From positions 310,001 to 374,000 of the forward strand of contig CAJQUW010008020.1 of the NCBI GenBank assembly GCA_907163375.1: a stretch of 64,000 nucleotides of DNA, given 5' to 3'. Of the stretch, positions 1 to 12,840 are shown piece by piece. The notes under the pieces are model-generated. The model was not told the DNA's origin, did not search any database, and saw only the letters and a list, made by a program, of their open reading frames with translations. Numbering within the stretch: the stretch's first letter is position 1; every line of letters begins with the position of its first letter. Made by a program: the position numbers and the translations under genes. This DNA comes from Prostheceraeus crozeri. Taxonomy: Eukaryota > Platyhelminthes > Polycladida > Euryleptidae.

Positions 1-3000
1 TGGCGGAGTGGATGGTCACTTTCACACAAAATTGAATCGAATAATCTGAAACCAAGAATCTGCCGGCGATATGACAATGGTAAAAAATGAACACATTCGC
101 AATGCCATGAATTACAGATAATTCGATGCGCACGGCGTTGAATTCTTTCAAGCTTATTCGATTGTCCGGTTTGCAAATTTACAAATAATGGAGCACCATA
201 CTCGAGTATACTACGCACACAATTCTGGTAGACAAAGATCAACTGCTCCTTCGTCAGGAAGTTTCTCAATTGACGTAAGACAAAAAGTCTGGATGAAGCT
301 TTCTTACAAATGATATTTATGAATGTCATTATCTTACTACTTACAGAACAGTAGTAACATAAGTGTGATTTTTACTGTCAAAAAGCCTAAAATCAACACA
401 CTTTGGACATGATTTATGCTTTCTTTTAACATTGTGCTGGTATGGCTTTAGTATGTAAAGCATGCCACATTTGAAGTAACATACGAAAAGCATACAAATA
501 TATACCAAGAGAATACAGAAATATACCAAAAAATATTTTGGCTTGCATTCTTTGTATGTGATTGGTGTTGAACGATTTACAGTGTACCACGTCATTAGTA
601 ATAAATAAACCTACCATTCCCAAATTTCACCCTCTTTCTCTCTCTTTCTTACTCACTCACTCACTCATGCATCCATTTCTGTTTACTTAAGAATGACACT
701 GATGCTTTGTTAGAAGTCCTCCGCATATTTAACTGCGACTTTATGGAAGAATATACAGTGAATACCCTTAAAAATTGTAAAGAACATTTTTATGACTGAA
801 TGAAAACATGGCATCAAGATGTCAAGTATCCAAAATTGCGATTGCCGTGAACCTTCGTCTAAAAATAGAACTTTTCTTGCTTGATGCTTTGCTTTACACA
901 TAATTGAAAATTAACAAGAATACTATTCAATTTTGATAAATATGTACGAAGTATATACTAGTTATAAATAAAGTGACATGCAGCAAACACAATGATACAA
1001 ATCAGTCCGTGCGATGAGACAAACATTGTCTGACAAGCAGGAATCTTGTCTGTTAGTAGATAACATCAGCCAAAATGCGAATTTGACTGATAAATGGTCT
1101 GTTGAGTGGTTGTATGCAGTCCACAGTGATGATAAAATAACTTGCAATAAATCGCCTCACGGAAACAATCTATAGCTGTTGGAAGTTTCAGTAATTTGAT
1201 TCTCTTAACATCTAGCAACCTTGACCGACGCGTGTGCCTAGAGGAGCGGTGTCAAGATCTGTGTTTGACAAAATATAATTCTCGCCAATTGTATATGATA
1301 ACTTTCAATTTATGTGTTTTGATAGAAAAATTTTGACTTTGCCTGGTTAGTCTGTGAGAATGCTCATCAGTCCTCTAAAGGACTAACTATATTTCTATAA
1401 ATATATATAAACTTCTAATATATTTGTGCATATTTTGCGATGTTGTGCATCATTTGAATTTATCAATTGTAGTATCACTAAAATAAACAAAGCGAAATAT
1501 AGTTTCTACATGCATGGCTGAAACATTTGACTTCTTGTGCAAATTAGGGCACCCAAAGGCAGTACAGCATGCATATGAGGAGGAAATGAAATGGTGATGA
1601 ATTCACAGTGCTTAGGAAAATATTGTTTCTGCTTCAACTTCCAATTCCATATTCCATTACCATGATTTCTCTAATGTGGGTGATGTGGCCCCATTTCAAC
1701 AGTAATTGTATCCCTGTAAGACGATGCAACATAAAATACTCATCAGAGAGCAGAGACAACGACTTTTTAACGAGATAATCATAAAAGAAACATTCAGGCA
1801 TCAGGAAATTCGGAGATTATTCAATGTATACTTTCAGTTGCTACTGCTATAGTTATGAGCAGTATCAGATGCATAAAATATTGGCTGCTTCTTTAATTAG
1901 TATATCAACGATAGGACAGGCCTGCATCTCAGCTTCATAGATCTACACAGATGGCGCATAAAACAGGAACACATAGTAAATAGTCTATGACATCAATAAG
2001 AAATACATGAATTGTCGGATTTTGAATGAACATTAATTTTTTGGTTTTTGTAGCTACACACTGAGGTGCTCAGAAGTTGGCATAAGAGCGACCTTTTCGG
2101 TTTCAGCGCGCTAGAACTGTGTTACAAACTTTGGTTCCCAGCTTCTAATTGCACAAGAAGTGCCTTTTTCGGAATAAAAACCTTGAAATCTGCAATCTTT
2201 ATAATTCTTTATTAGAATCACCGCTGGTATGGCAAGGATGCCAAAACAACCTGAAGGAAACAGTTTAGTAATCAAAGTATACCTAAGTAATATAAGTTTA
2301 GATCTTTGAACTAATCATCTAGCCTACGTTGATAAGCTATGAACATGTGACACTGTTCTTCAAGGTATGCATAATGCCTGCCTGAGCAACCTCCACTGAT
2401 AGTAGATGAACAGTAAGCTGATTGCAATGCATGTTTAATTCAAGTTCCGTTGTGGATAGATGTAAAAAAATGATTCATTAAGGTAATTAAATGTTACAAG
2501 CGATCTTCATGATGCTGATAACGGAAAATTCTAATCTCGAATAACAGAAATTTCGGCATTCTAATCTCGAAATCGGAAACCGTCAAAAATGGTCGAGTCC
2601 CCGAGATTGAATTCAATTCACTACAATCCCCTGATCCTGCACATAAAGGTGACAAAATTACGACGGATGAAAGCACAGCTAGGGAGGAGAGATCATCGAG
2701 CGAGCGACGGTGGACATGCGTCCTACCTGTCTCAGCGCTAAACAGCGAATGATGCGACGTTATACATCCTTCAATTTTGTTTGATTATCATGCTGATTTT
2801 CTAGACAATTGCGTCATGAATCACAGTGCTAATGAACTGAAATTTTGGTTGAAAATTTCATTAAGTTATTGGCTCCAGATTACCGTTGAAGAAGTTTTTC
2901 TGTGTCATGATTACCAAAGAAAGCATCTACAGATGAATGAACATTTTGAATGATCTAATGAATGGTTGTAGTTATTTAGATTCGTTTTTCTTTAACTGAT

Positions 3001-3180
3001 GTAACACTCGCATGTCGAATGACTTCACAACATACAAGAGGTTTCAGCAAATATTTGCCATTTCCTATTCGGATAATATTTCTGCTTGCGCTTGCGCTTC
3101 GACCATTTGTTCCGAACAACCACTTACATGAAAGAGCATGACCTGTATACCAGTTGATGGTCACACACAGGTTGCTCATT
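1..3180. other. AT-rich non-coding stretch, no gene seen
   Basis: I find no frame with a recognisable domain. The open frames are all under 90 codons and AT-rich. There is a pyrimidine-rich microsatellite near 631-670 and a small duplicated phrase near 2,530-2,570. It could hold host regulatory sequence or introns, but nothing in the bases shows that. Confidence 0.6.
631..670. repeat. Pyrimidine tract with (ACTC)n microsatellite
   Basis: A run of TCTC/CTTT bases passes into four successive ACTC units. It is a simple sequence repeat. Confidence 0.7.
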
Positions 3181-3580
3181 CGGCAGATCAGGGAAATGAA
3201 AATTCTAAAAATGTTTCACTCATTCGCTTTGTTGACCGATTTTTGATAAATAAAACATTGACTAAACCAGCCGGCGCTGCGTGCCACTAACACTTCTGTA
3301 GGGCTTAGATAAAATATAGCTTTGATGCCCCAGGTTAAATATGTCACACTAACACTGAGTAATTTAAAGAGTATTCAGAAATTTGGGAGTTCATGTTTTC
3401 GTCTGATGATTGGATGTAGAATATAATGATGCTTGCTCGAAGATATATTTTATCTAAGCCCTACAGAAGTATCAGTGGCACGAATCGCAGGCTGTTTTAG
3501 TCAATATTACATTGATCAAAAATCGGTCATTAAAGCGAGGGAGTGAAGCATTTTAGAATTTTCTTGTTCTTGACCTGCCG
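3181..3580. mobile_element. Foldback MITE with about 140-bp inverted arms
   Basis: The left arm (about 3,181-3,325) and the reverse complement of the right arm (about 3,440-3,580) match over roughly 140 bases. Shared blocks include CTTCTGTAGGGCTTAGATAA and GACCGATTTTTGAT. The outermost match is CGGCAGRTCA. The loop is about 110 bases and has no coding potential. Arms this long relative to the whole element are typical of foldback-type non-autonomous DNA transposons. I could not fix a target duplication, so the superfamily is unknown. Confidence 0.75.
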
Positions 3581-5111
3581 CATCACCTGCATATACTATT
3601 TATGCAAATCATATTGATAAAATTGCTGCTCAAGTTCAATCTGAAGTTAATAACTCAAAAAAATAATGCTTGCAATCAAGATTCCACAGTTTTCCCATGG
3701 TAGATAATAGATCAAGTTTTCCATCGAAGTTATTATGAAAGACAATCTATCTGATTCGACAGACGCGCAGCTTTGCAGAAGTCAAGAGGTTCGCGATGCT
3801 ATGCAAATATTTCACTCCCATGAAATTCCTAATCATTGGCCGATTTGGATCCTTCATTAACGCTAAAGATGAAGTGAAACTCTCTTGTGCGCAACATTAT
3901 GATGACAAGTTTCTATTACGACATGAAGCTGAAGGATATATAGAGAAACCTTTGAAACTCATTACTCACATGCTTAGTCCCTTTATTTATAAGTGTTCCA
4001 GTGAAATAGAAGATGCATGTTCCATTCACTTCTACTGAATCTTTTAATGACAGAACTGATCCAGACACGAATTCGTTAAACATGTGTAAATTGAAAGACC
4101 TTCCTGGCCGTAAGCAACCTAAAAAAAAGCAAAGCCATTGATGAGAATTTGTAATAGGAGTGACATGAATGAACATTAGGTCAAACAGCTAAGCATGTTT
4201 GGTTGTAAAAAGCATATTGACTACAAAAAGCATGATTGGTTGGTAACACTTGATTCAAAAACCACGCACGTTTGCCTATACATCGCATTATATTGCAACA
4301 ATAATAAATAATTATTAAACTTAGATTGCAAATTACCATAAACCAAGCTGTTTTTTTACCTATCACCTCCGCACCCGTCCCAAACCTGTCCTCGAGCAAA
4401 AAGCCACCCCTACCTACACAGCCCTAAGTAGGTATGTGGAAGCAATTTTCCCAGCAACCGCATCCTCCTCCGAGGAATAAGGCTGCCTCCGACCTGCCGT
4501 CTCACAAAGTTAACGAACTGAGTGAACTAACTCTTTTTACTGACTTGAAAGGCTTAGTACAAAGTCAAATCAACGGTGAACGAAGAAAAACATCAAATGA
4601 ACGCGGAATTGAGTGAACCAAAAAGCTGCCTAGTTTGAATGCACTGAACTGAATATAATGGACGAGATAAAGTCTTCACCATCAAGGGAACAAATCCTAC
4701 GATAAATGGCGAAAAATTGAAAATACATTAAATCTAAATCGCGAAACCATGGGGCAATTAGCTTGGCTTTAAAAAGACCACAGCAAGAACTGCGACAGTG
4801 TGGATCGAGTCAATTGCGCATGGATAGCGTCAAGCTCTAAGATTTTGTTACATAGTGAAATGGAAACCGTTATGTGATGGTCAAATTAGAATTAGGCACT
4901 CATTGCAGAGGAGATCTACAGAAACAAAAGTTGATTAAAGTTCCTCGCGAAAGCACCATGCGAACGTGTCAAAGAATTTTGAAAACACGTGGGGCGGACA
5001 AGGGAGACTCTTATTACTGGAGGAAATAAGGTCCACTCTGAGATCGCTCAGAATCCTAATTACACGTCAAATCGGCAGGCAGCTTTTGCCATCGTTTCCA
5101 CACAACTGTGC
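3581..5111. other. Non-coding stretch, no gene seen
   Basis: No domain-bearing frame is visible. The part at 4,900-5,040 has the look of old decayed transposase coding, with a short frame rich in Arg and Thr, but I cannot assign it to a family. Confidence 0.5.
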
Positions 5112-6366
5112 TTAACCCTTTCGCTGCTGAGGCAAATTTCGTCTCATTCCCTCATGTGCGGATGGTAAGTTAACTTACCATTGATGAAATCACTCATCTT
5201 ATCACCTATAACCCATGTTCGACTGCAAATGACACATGTTCAACTTGTTTCTCTTCATTGCTTCCTCAACTCCTTTGTACGCCCCAACCGCGAGCGCCCA
5301 TATTTTTCCTAGTATCTGACATTCTTATTATCTCATTCTCTTGATGAGGTGTCACAAACAATTTTGAAGCCCCTCTTGTAGAAATCTTTTTCGTCCCTTA
5401 TCAAATGACGGTTGTCTTGTTCATTGGTTGAAAACTCAGGTCTATGTGATCATAAGGATGAGATACTTTTTCCATTGGCTTCAAGATTCTTTGACCAACA
5501 CAATAATCAGTCAATCCATCGATGATTTATCAGGCTGAGAAGGAATAGTTCACTAGTATTATCATAGCGGGTATTTATTATCCTTAATAATTTTCGATTA
5601 CTTCTTCCACCACTGCTAATTAATGACATAAATGGAAGCCAAGAATTAGAATCAATTGATTGAACTGGAAAACTGTGGAGATCTGCATTGATAACGTCAG
5701 TTCATTCTTATGGGTTCACATTATTAATTTTTCCTGATACACCTACATGTATATACTCATAATTCACATTGCATTGCTTAGTTTCCTAATGAAGTAATAC
5801 TATGCTTTGTGTTACTATGTCTCTTGCATCCAGTCAAAAGAATCTTTCTATATTGTCAAAATGCAGCCAGGTAGTCCTTGTCACATTAATTTATGTGTTG
5901 ATATTTCGCTTCCCTATTTCTATATATTCATGTTTTGTACAAGATTTCTACATTTCGATACTTTTGAAAGCTGTTGTGCCTGCCAATATGAATTTTGAAT
6001 CTGTGGTCAGTCTCTCTGAGGATGGTCAATGCATTTTGACCGAAGTGAATTATAACAATTAGAGTTCAATATCAAAATTCTTCACTCTTTTCACCACTCA
6101 CGAAGTTGACATTCATTAACCATTTGAGCCATACTGTAGCCCATTGAATTATGTCACTCATCAATAAAATGATGATAAGAAGTGGAACAATAGCATTTTC
6201 AAGTCAAGACGTATAAGCTCTGGTGCGTAAATTATGGATGACCAATACATGATTAAAAATTGAATTTCATCATTGATTATTACCATGACATTTTATTTGT
6301 CATTCGTCCGATTGCACAATTAAATGTGTGAGGGGACAAAACTGGCCTCAGCAGTGATGGGGTTAG
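5112..6366. mobile_element. Non-autonomous piggyBac-like element
   Basis: The left end is TTAA (5,112-5,115) followed by CCCTTTCGCTGCTGAGGC. The right end reads, in reverse complement, CCCCATCACTGCTGAGGC, and is flanked by TTAG (6,363-6,366), one base off TTAA. TTAA targets and CCC-starting ends are the hallmark of piggyBac. The inside, about 1.25 kb, has no transposase; its open frames, including one at 5,802-6,062, show no known domain. A perfect 20-base palindrome lies at 5,162-5,181, 46 bases in from the left TTAA. Confidence 0.8.
5162..5181. repeat. Perfect 20-base subterminal palindrome
   Basis: ATGGTAAGTTAACTTACCAT equals its own reverse complement. It lies just inside the left end of the piggyBac-like MITE. 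Similar imperfect palindromes occupy the same place in the other piggyBac-like ends here, so it may be a transposase or host factor site. Confidence 0.7.
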
Positions 6367-8860
6367 ATGCGTCACGTAGCCTAAAGAGCTGTTATGATGA
6401 GTAAAACGAAGCACCTGTAATTTCGATGGCATGTTTATTGATTGAGTTGCATGTTTATATCATAGCACTTATATTTTCTGAAAAAATACTCAATTTCTCG
6501 AAATGTTTCCAAATTTTCGCGATAGGGAAAGTTAATCATAATTTTTACAGTAAATCCTATACGAATGTCATTATCGATGTCATGAATCTTCATAAAACGC
6601 ATGGGCTCACTGCACTACAGACTCAATTGAACTCTATTCAGACTCAATATCTACGGTCTCTCGTTGACAGGAAACTGTGTAATTATGGAATGTGGAAATA
6701 GGTAGCTATGGGACAGGGAATGGGCCACTGAGAAATCTAATTCTCGCCTACTGCCCATAGTTTGTATGAAAAAGGAAGTGTGGGACATCATTTTTTCGCA
6801 AGAAGAAGGAATTTAAAATGTCATTTTGAAGCTTGAATGATTTAAATTTAATATTTGACGGTGTCATAATAATGGATCAAATGAATTTAGAACAGCGCAA
6901 GCACATTTATAATTGTTTGTTATACATGCTTAAATAATTTATAGGAAGTGTATTAGAAGACAACGGGTGTGCATGTGTATACAACAGGCCCTATTTTTCA
7001 GGCTACGTATTAGACATAACACAGCCCGATGCAAGTAGATGCATGACCATCACGAAGTGATGAAGTGATAACTTAATTATTAACCTTGGTGCTATCCGCT
7101 TGGAGGACATGACAAATTAAAATTGGTTTGCACTGCAGCAAAAAATTAATCGCAGTTGATTAAGTAATTGCATGAAGAAGCAACATTCATTGATTCAAAT
7201 GTATTGTTTACTGATGCATAAAGTTCTTTTTCTTACGAGACGAGATTGCGTATCTTCATTTAGAGATCAAGAATTAGTCAATCAGACACTGACAGCAAAG
7301 TGAAACACGCTAAGTCAACTTGCTCAACATGAAACATCTGGAACAGGAACAGCGATAACAGCCTCAGTCATCTACTGACTGCTACTGGGGAATCAAGTCT
7401 GACTTAGGTCCGAAGTTTAGGTACAATACTTCAGAAATTACCTTATAAATTGATAATATTTATAATGATTGACGATCAAAGCATATTTTAGGGAAGTTTT
7501 AAATTACATCACTCTGCTGGAAACAATTGGAAATAAACATGCGCATTTCTTTTCTTATGAAAACAGAAATATGATATTTTAAATTATTATCAAGTTCACA
7601 AAAAATTTGCCGACGATTTTCAAGTTTGCAAATATGAAAATCGCAAAAAGTAACTGATTTTCTAATAACTCTGCTGATTGCTGATTGTTGACTTCATTTC
7701 TATATCTATATTAACCGTTTCTGCACCATCAGATAAAGCAGATCGTTATCTATTGCAGCAATGTATTAAATTTTTGATGCTGTAAGATCGTCAGGAGCGA
7801 CCTTAGAATAGGACAACCCGTTTCTATTAATTAGGACTCACCAGGCAGGATGCAGGTATTTTTGAAAATTCGAGTGACTAAAAGAAGCATTTGGGCATGT
7901 GCTACAATTATTCCAAAAAGCTCAACCTATTGCTAGAACCTATAAAAATCGCTGTAGAAAGAGAGAGAAAGTTGTACGAGGACATTTTTGAACAGTGCAC
8001 ATTGGGCGAAGGCAAAGAAACCAAAAAAAGCTTGCAAGCAGTGTTCCTCCTGCACTGTTTTGATCAAAGAATAGATTGAGTAAACCACGCTTTTCTTTGA
8101 CAATCAAAACAATGCGAGAATTTCATGTTACTCTTCATCTTGGTCTACCATGTAAGTCACCAATAGTAATCGGGGTGTGAATCGAATTAATCATGCTTGA
8201 GATGTATCTGCATTATTCTTACCGAATCAATGCTTATTGTGAAAATTTTGATTAAATTAAATAATCGAAGGAATATGGCATCAATTACATGTAGGTATGC
8301 TTTCATTAATAAAGTAAGAGATCTTAAAATACAAATTCATGCCCCATAAACTGCTCAAACTTTTTAATGACGTCATAGTTAATGTGAAACAGAACCATGA
8401 TGACAAGAGCATGTCAAACAAAATTTTATATTAAAGAAAAATTGAGCATTCCATTAATGTTTTAGAGCCCGATTAATATTAACTAAAAATTGAACCGGCA
8501 GAAAATCAAGCCGATCTAGTACCGCAGAATATTCAAACGAGTTATAAACGATCGTACATCGCCGAAGCCCACTGACAATTTTCGTGCCGCTATTCATTTA
8601 TTTAGCAACATTCTGCAGACTGAATGACTTGCGATATTCTACTATTGGAAGATGATGAAAGTTGCTGAGAAAGTTTAGCGTTATATATACATTGCCTCTG
8701 CGGCCAATTTTAATAACTGACGCACATGCTAAAGCATATTCATGAAGATCTCACAGAATAGTTTTACATTTATACCATTTTTACCCTCAAAAAAGATAAG
8801 AAAGAGTTCTGAAAAATTGAATTACATAGACTTGCAGCAGCCTTATATGTGCTCCATAAG
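6367..8860. other. AT-rich non-coding stretch, no gene seen
   Basis: Open frames are short and lack known motifs. No terminal repeats or coding relics were recognised. Confidence 0.55.
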
Positions 8861-8933
8861 ATTGACTCTCAATTGGTTAGAACAGCATGTCGACTGAAAA
8901 ACTTATGGTCGTGAGTTCAAGTCCTATTGCACA
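8861..8933 (+). pseudogene. tRNA-like sequence (tRNA pseudogene or SINE head)
   Basis: CTCAATTGGTTAGAACAGC resembles the D-arm/A-box of a tRNA, and GAGTTCAAGTCC about 45 bases on resembles the T-arm/B-box. Between them, ACTGAAAAACT resembles the anticodon loop of tRNA-Phe (GAA). The stems pair poorly and the acceptor ends do not match, so a working tRNA is unlikely. It could be a decayed tRNA or the promoter head of a tRNA-derived SINE; I see no clear SINE body. Confidence 0.35.
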
Positions 8934-10530
8934 CATTTTTTACATGGCAATTTGATTCTGCGTTTATTCACTTCGTTCATTGAAAACTTCTCAGAAGATA
9001 GATTTAGTGTGACATTGAGAAGGTACAAAGACTTGTGAAATAATTGCAATTCGCAAATTCGAATCGATTAATTCAATCATCCAATACAAACTCAAAGTTG
9101 ATCGATCACCGAGTGACTCTCAACTAAGGTCCAGCATCGCACAAAGTATCGATCGTTTTTCATCGTAAAAAGTTAAGTGAATCGCATTCCAGCCCGTGAA
9201 GGAATAAACATTTCAGAAGATCAAGCATGCAATTCAAATCCGCTTCCAATGAATACAGGACTTTGATTCTTTAAGCATTTTCTTACTGAGTTAATTTCTG
9301 AGTATTTTTTATTGAGAACCAGGAACGAGTTTTTCACAAACACACAGCTATATAGAAATAGATAGAATTGCAGTATTCATCTTCTCATCCATTAACTTCA
9401 AAATAAGGTAGTAAGTATCTTCCAAACCGTTATAAACCCAAAGTTTCATGACAAGGACATATCGTTCAAGTTCTTGCATGAAGTAAGTTGACAACATATT
9501 CTTATCATCGAGTCACAAAAATTATATTCACCTATCGAGTAGCCTGTATCAATATACAAAACTGTATCTGTTTACGGACTTTTATCATTCAAGCTCTTTT
9601 GATCTTTAGTTCGTGTGCATCGCTTTACACAACTAATGATGGATACAAAATGTGAGAAATATCAATGGAGACTGAATCTTGAAATAAACTTTAAGTTGCA
9701 CCAAATTATGTGGGTTCTGAATCCAATTCAGTGGCACGAGCAAAATGGATTTTCTAGCAGAGGCGGCGGAAGTAAATGCATGGGTGAATTGCAACTCCTC
9801 AGAATGTTTTAGGCACACGCGGAGGCAAAAACTTGTTAAACCACCAAATAATCAAAATTTGAAGGAGCAAAATATCTAGAGCATCGGAAAGTTTCTAACA
9901 ATTTCGTTGCATTTGAGCAAAGGCACACGAAACTTTCCTATTTATTATACGTGCAAGATAATACCGATAGGCTGCATTAGTGAACCTTCTGTAAGATCAA
10001 ACATGGATGCAAAGGTATTTCAGGGACGTCGCCAAAACTCGCCAGGATGTTTCGAAGAGAGGGTGGTCTTGGTGAAGGTACATGTAGGCCTTTGCAGATC
10101 ATGAGTCATGACAAGTGAACAATGTCCGTCGTTTTTTTTCCTGATGTTTCTTGCATCCAGACAAGCAATTCCAGAGACCGTTTCATTCTCTTGCTTTGTC
10201 GCACCTTTGCCCTTGTGTCCTTTTATCACGCTTGCTTTGTAGACGGTCATCAGATGCATGAGGCTTGTGATTCCGTGCCAAAAATGTAAGGGTTTGACAT
10301 TCACACTTGTACTCCGATATTCCAGTACATGTAGATTTGGATGTCAAAGCTCTTATCTCGAAACAGCATGTCGCCATTCCACGCCTCTAATGAGCTGTAT
10401 TGTAGGCGGGACCAAAACACATGTTTGTTGATTGAAACTGTCATCATCTGTCGGTGGATTTTGCAGAGAAGAATCAAGCACAGGAGAGAATGAATGATAA
10501 AACTGACTTAGCGCAGGAGAGAATGCACCC
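8934..10530. other. Non-coding stretch with one unassigned frame
   Basis: No family recognised. On the minus strand 10,020-10,304 is open for 94 codons with a Lys/Gly-rich middle, and base composition is less AT-rich there, but I recognise no domain. It might be interior sequence of the piggyBac-like element whose end lies at 10,565. Confidence 0.4.
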
Positions 10531-10568
10531 ATGGCTAGTATACTTACCATCAGCAGTGAAAGGGTTAA
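10531..10568. mobile_element. Orphan piggyBac-like terminus
   Basis: The reverse complement reads TTAA then CCCTTTCACTGCTG, almost the same as the left end of the MITE at 5,112. Just inside lies the imperfect palindrome ATGGCTAGTATACTTACCAT (10,531-10,550), 8 of 10 positions pairing. I could not find a matching opposite end, so the element is truncated or its other end has decayed. Confidence 0.6.
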
Positions 10569-10941
10569 ACAGTACTGAAGAGCCAGCTGAACTCTTTCTA
10601 TGCAAAGTCCTAGGCACACCAGAGTTAACCGGTAAGAACGGCTCACGCTTTGTATAGCTTTGTCTAGAAAAGGCAATATAATACGAGATGTTGTTGAGAA
10701 AAATCAGCATACAGTAATTATAATGCACCTTCAGACAAACCAAATTAAAGGCAGGATAAAGAGACCCTATTCTCTCTCTCTTCGCCATGGAAGAAAGAAT
10801 CGTCTGATAGATGAATTCTCATTGGCTGACAGGGGAATTCGAGCGATCCAACATTCTTCGATTGATCGAGATTTCCATCATGCTTCATTTTTCATCTATC
10901 GATCGATCAAAGATTATCTCAGGTTATAGAAGTAATCGCTA

Positions 10942-12113
10942 CACTGCAAACCAAACTTTGCCCAATATGTGACCGATTATGTGCCCAACACATGCGACGT
11001 TTGCCACTGCCTTTATGTGACCAAGTGTGTCCAAATCAGTCACATTCAGATTGGCAGATACGTGACTTTATGTGACCAAATCGCTCACATTCAACATGGC
11101 TGATATGTGACTTAATGTGACTAATATGTGCCCGACCGTTCATGATTATCGCTTCTTCCAATTATTCTGATAATTAAATAAAGCCCACTACTTGTTTAGG
11201 TTTTGGAGAGTAGAAGCACTGTCTCTAAATTAAATTAAGCTATACCAAATGCTCCAATCTCCAAAAAATTAAGACCATACTTTCAATTGAGGAACTTATG
11301 GAAAGAACAACAAATATTGGCAGCATCTATTAATGTTTTTCCCGATAAAATTGTTTGACTGAACCATCTATACATTAATTCAATTTTATATAGACTCACT
11401 TCTCAGGACATTGCGATTGAAGATTCTATTTGGGAATAGGACGTCATTATGTAATTTCTCCCAGTTTGTCATTCTCAATGTAATAAGCAAGCTGACCATT
11501 GACATGAAGCTCATTTGTTTCACGCTGTCTAGCCAAGATAATACAACTTCACTTACAACACGATGATACAACTTCCCGTCGAGATCATGCAGATTAAACG
11601 AAGACGTATGTCACATTTTTGAATCACACAATCATTATCCTGATTGAAGCAGTTTTCAATATGATATCATCTTCTTGCCGGTGATATCCTTGGACGAAAC
11701 ACACCGTAAAGTATTCGGAAAATCAATTTCAATTATTCTCATCGAGCACTCGCCGCATATGCATGATCTATGGTGATTCATCATCGGTCACATATGTGAA
11801 CAAATGTGACCGATGTGACGGAAAATGTGTTTTATTTTTAAACTGCACAATCATTCTCATTAAAACACTTTTAATCAAACCAAGTTCAATATGATATTAT
11901 CTTCTTACCAATGATATTCTTGAAAAAAAACATGCCGAAAAGTATTCGTAAAATCAATTTGAATTATTCTCATCAATTACTCGCCGTATGTGCATGATTT
12001 ATGATGATTCATCATCGGTCACATGGAAGTCACATATGTGACCAAATGTGACCGATGTGATGAAAATGCGTCGGGCACAATCGGTCACATATTGAGCACA
12101 GTTTGGTTTACAG
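10942..12113. mobile_element. Non-autonomous TA-flanked DNA transposon rich in TGTGACC motifs
   Basis: The ends are inverted: the left begins CACTGCAAACCAAACTTTGC, the right in reverse complement begins CTGTAAACCAAACTGTGC. Both continue into CAATATGTGACCGATT. TA lies on both sides (10,940-10,941 and 12,114-12,115). Both subterminal regions carry many copies of TGTGACC/GGTCACA in both orientations. The interior holds an imperfect tandem duplication of about 230 bases (about 11,610-11,830 and 11,840-12,060). There is no transposase. TA targets suggest Tc1/mariner-type mobilisation, but the family is not certain. Confidence 0.75.
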
Positions 12114-12306
12114 TATAGATAATCAATTATGACGCCTCAATCATCCATCAATCACTTCGATCAACAGAATTTGCAAAGGTGGAACAAGTTATTCGCTGCA
12201 CTGAATGTGTTCGCAATCTTGAAAGGTGGAAAAAAGAGACATTCGTCTGAGTTGCTCAATAGAACAATTATATAGTCACTATATTCTGTCCGATAGTTTA
12301 CAGCTT

Positions 12307-12735
12307 AGGGATCTGATGTTAGAACTGGCTAAGCTGTGCAAAGTTATCCAGATAGGATGAAAACTAATTAATGATGATACTTTCTTGTTTCATAAACATT
12401 GGTAACTTGTGGCTTTTGGTATTCATCGAAGGCCACACAGAAAGGGAGAATACTCCATTGCAGATTGTGTAATTACAGAGATGACTATCACTTTTTGCAA
12501 CCATTTCAAATGAATCAAAGTTTTCCCATGTATTGCCAAAGTGACACTAAATACATTCTGCTTTTGTTTCACAATCGGTATGCCATAATGGCGAAAAGAT
12601 CATTCAACCTACTTTCAATCTGCGCTGGGCGGATGTTTGGATAAGCAGACTATACTTGCATGTGATCTTTCAGACTGCCCAGAGCTTCGGCCATGCTGTA
12701 GCCTGACTGCAGAGAATTTTTCGATCTTTAAGGGA
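12307..12735 (+). repeat. Repeat R1, copy 1
   Basis: This block recurs at 26,394-26,970 and 29,768-30,222 with high identity. It starts at AGGGATCTGATGTTA and ends near GATCTTTAAGG. It has no coding motif. In the two later copies it is followed at once by R2, so here R1 and R2 have been separated by about 4.9 kb of inserted elements. It appears to be the upstream, possibly 5' untranslated or promoter, part of the tandem LINE unit. Confidence 0.8.
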
Positions 12736-12840
12736 ATTCAACGTGGCATAGTGGGTCAAGTTAACACAATTGAAAAACCAAGTTACTGAAACTAGTTCAT
12801 TTTTAAAAGGTGCAAAGTATCATTTAAAAGAGAATTATTA

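Noticed and set aside
5802-6062. A hydrophobic 86-codon frame as a host membrane gene
   Set aside because: It lies inside the piggyBac-like MITE and has no domain; AT-rich sequence gives such frames by chance.
10020-10304. Minus-strand frame as a piggyBac transposase part
   Set aside because: It lies near a piggyBac-like end, but I could not match any family block.
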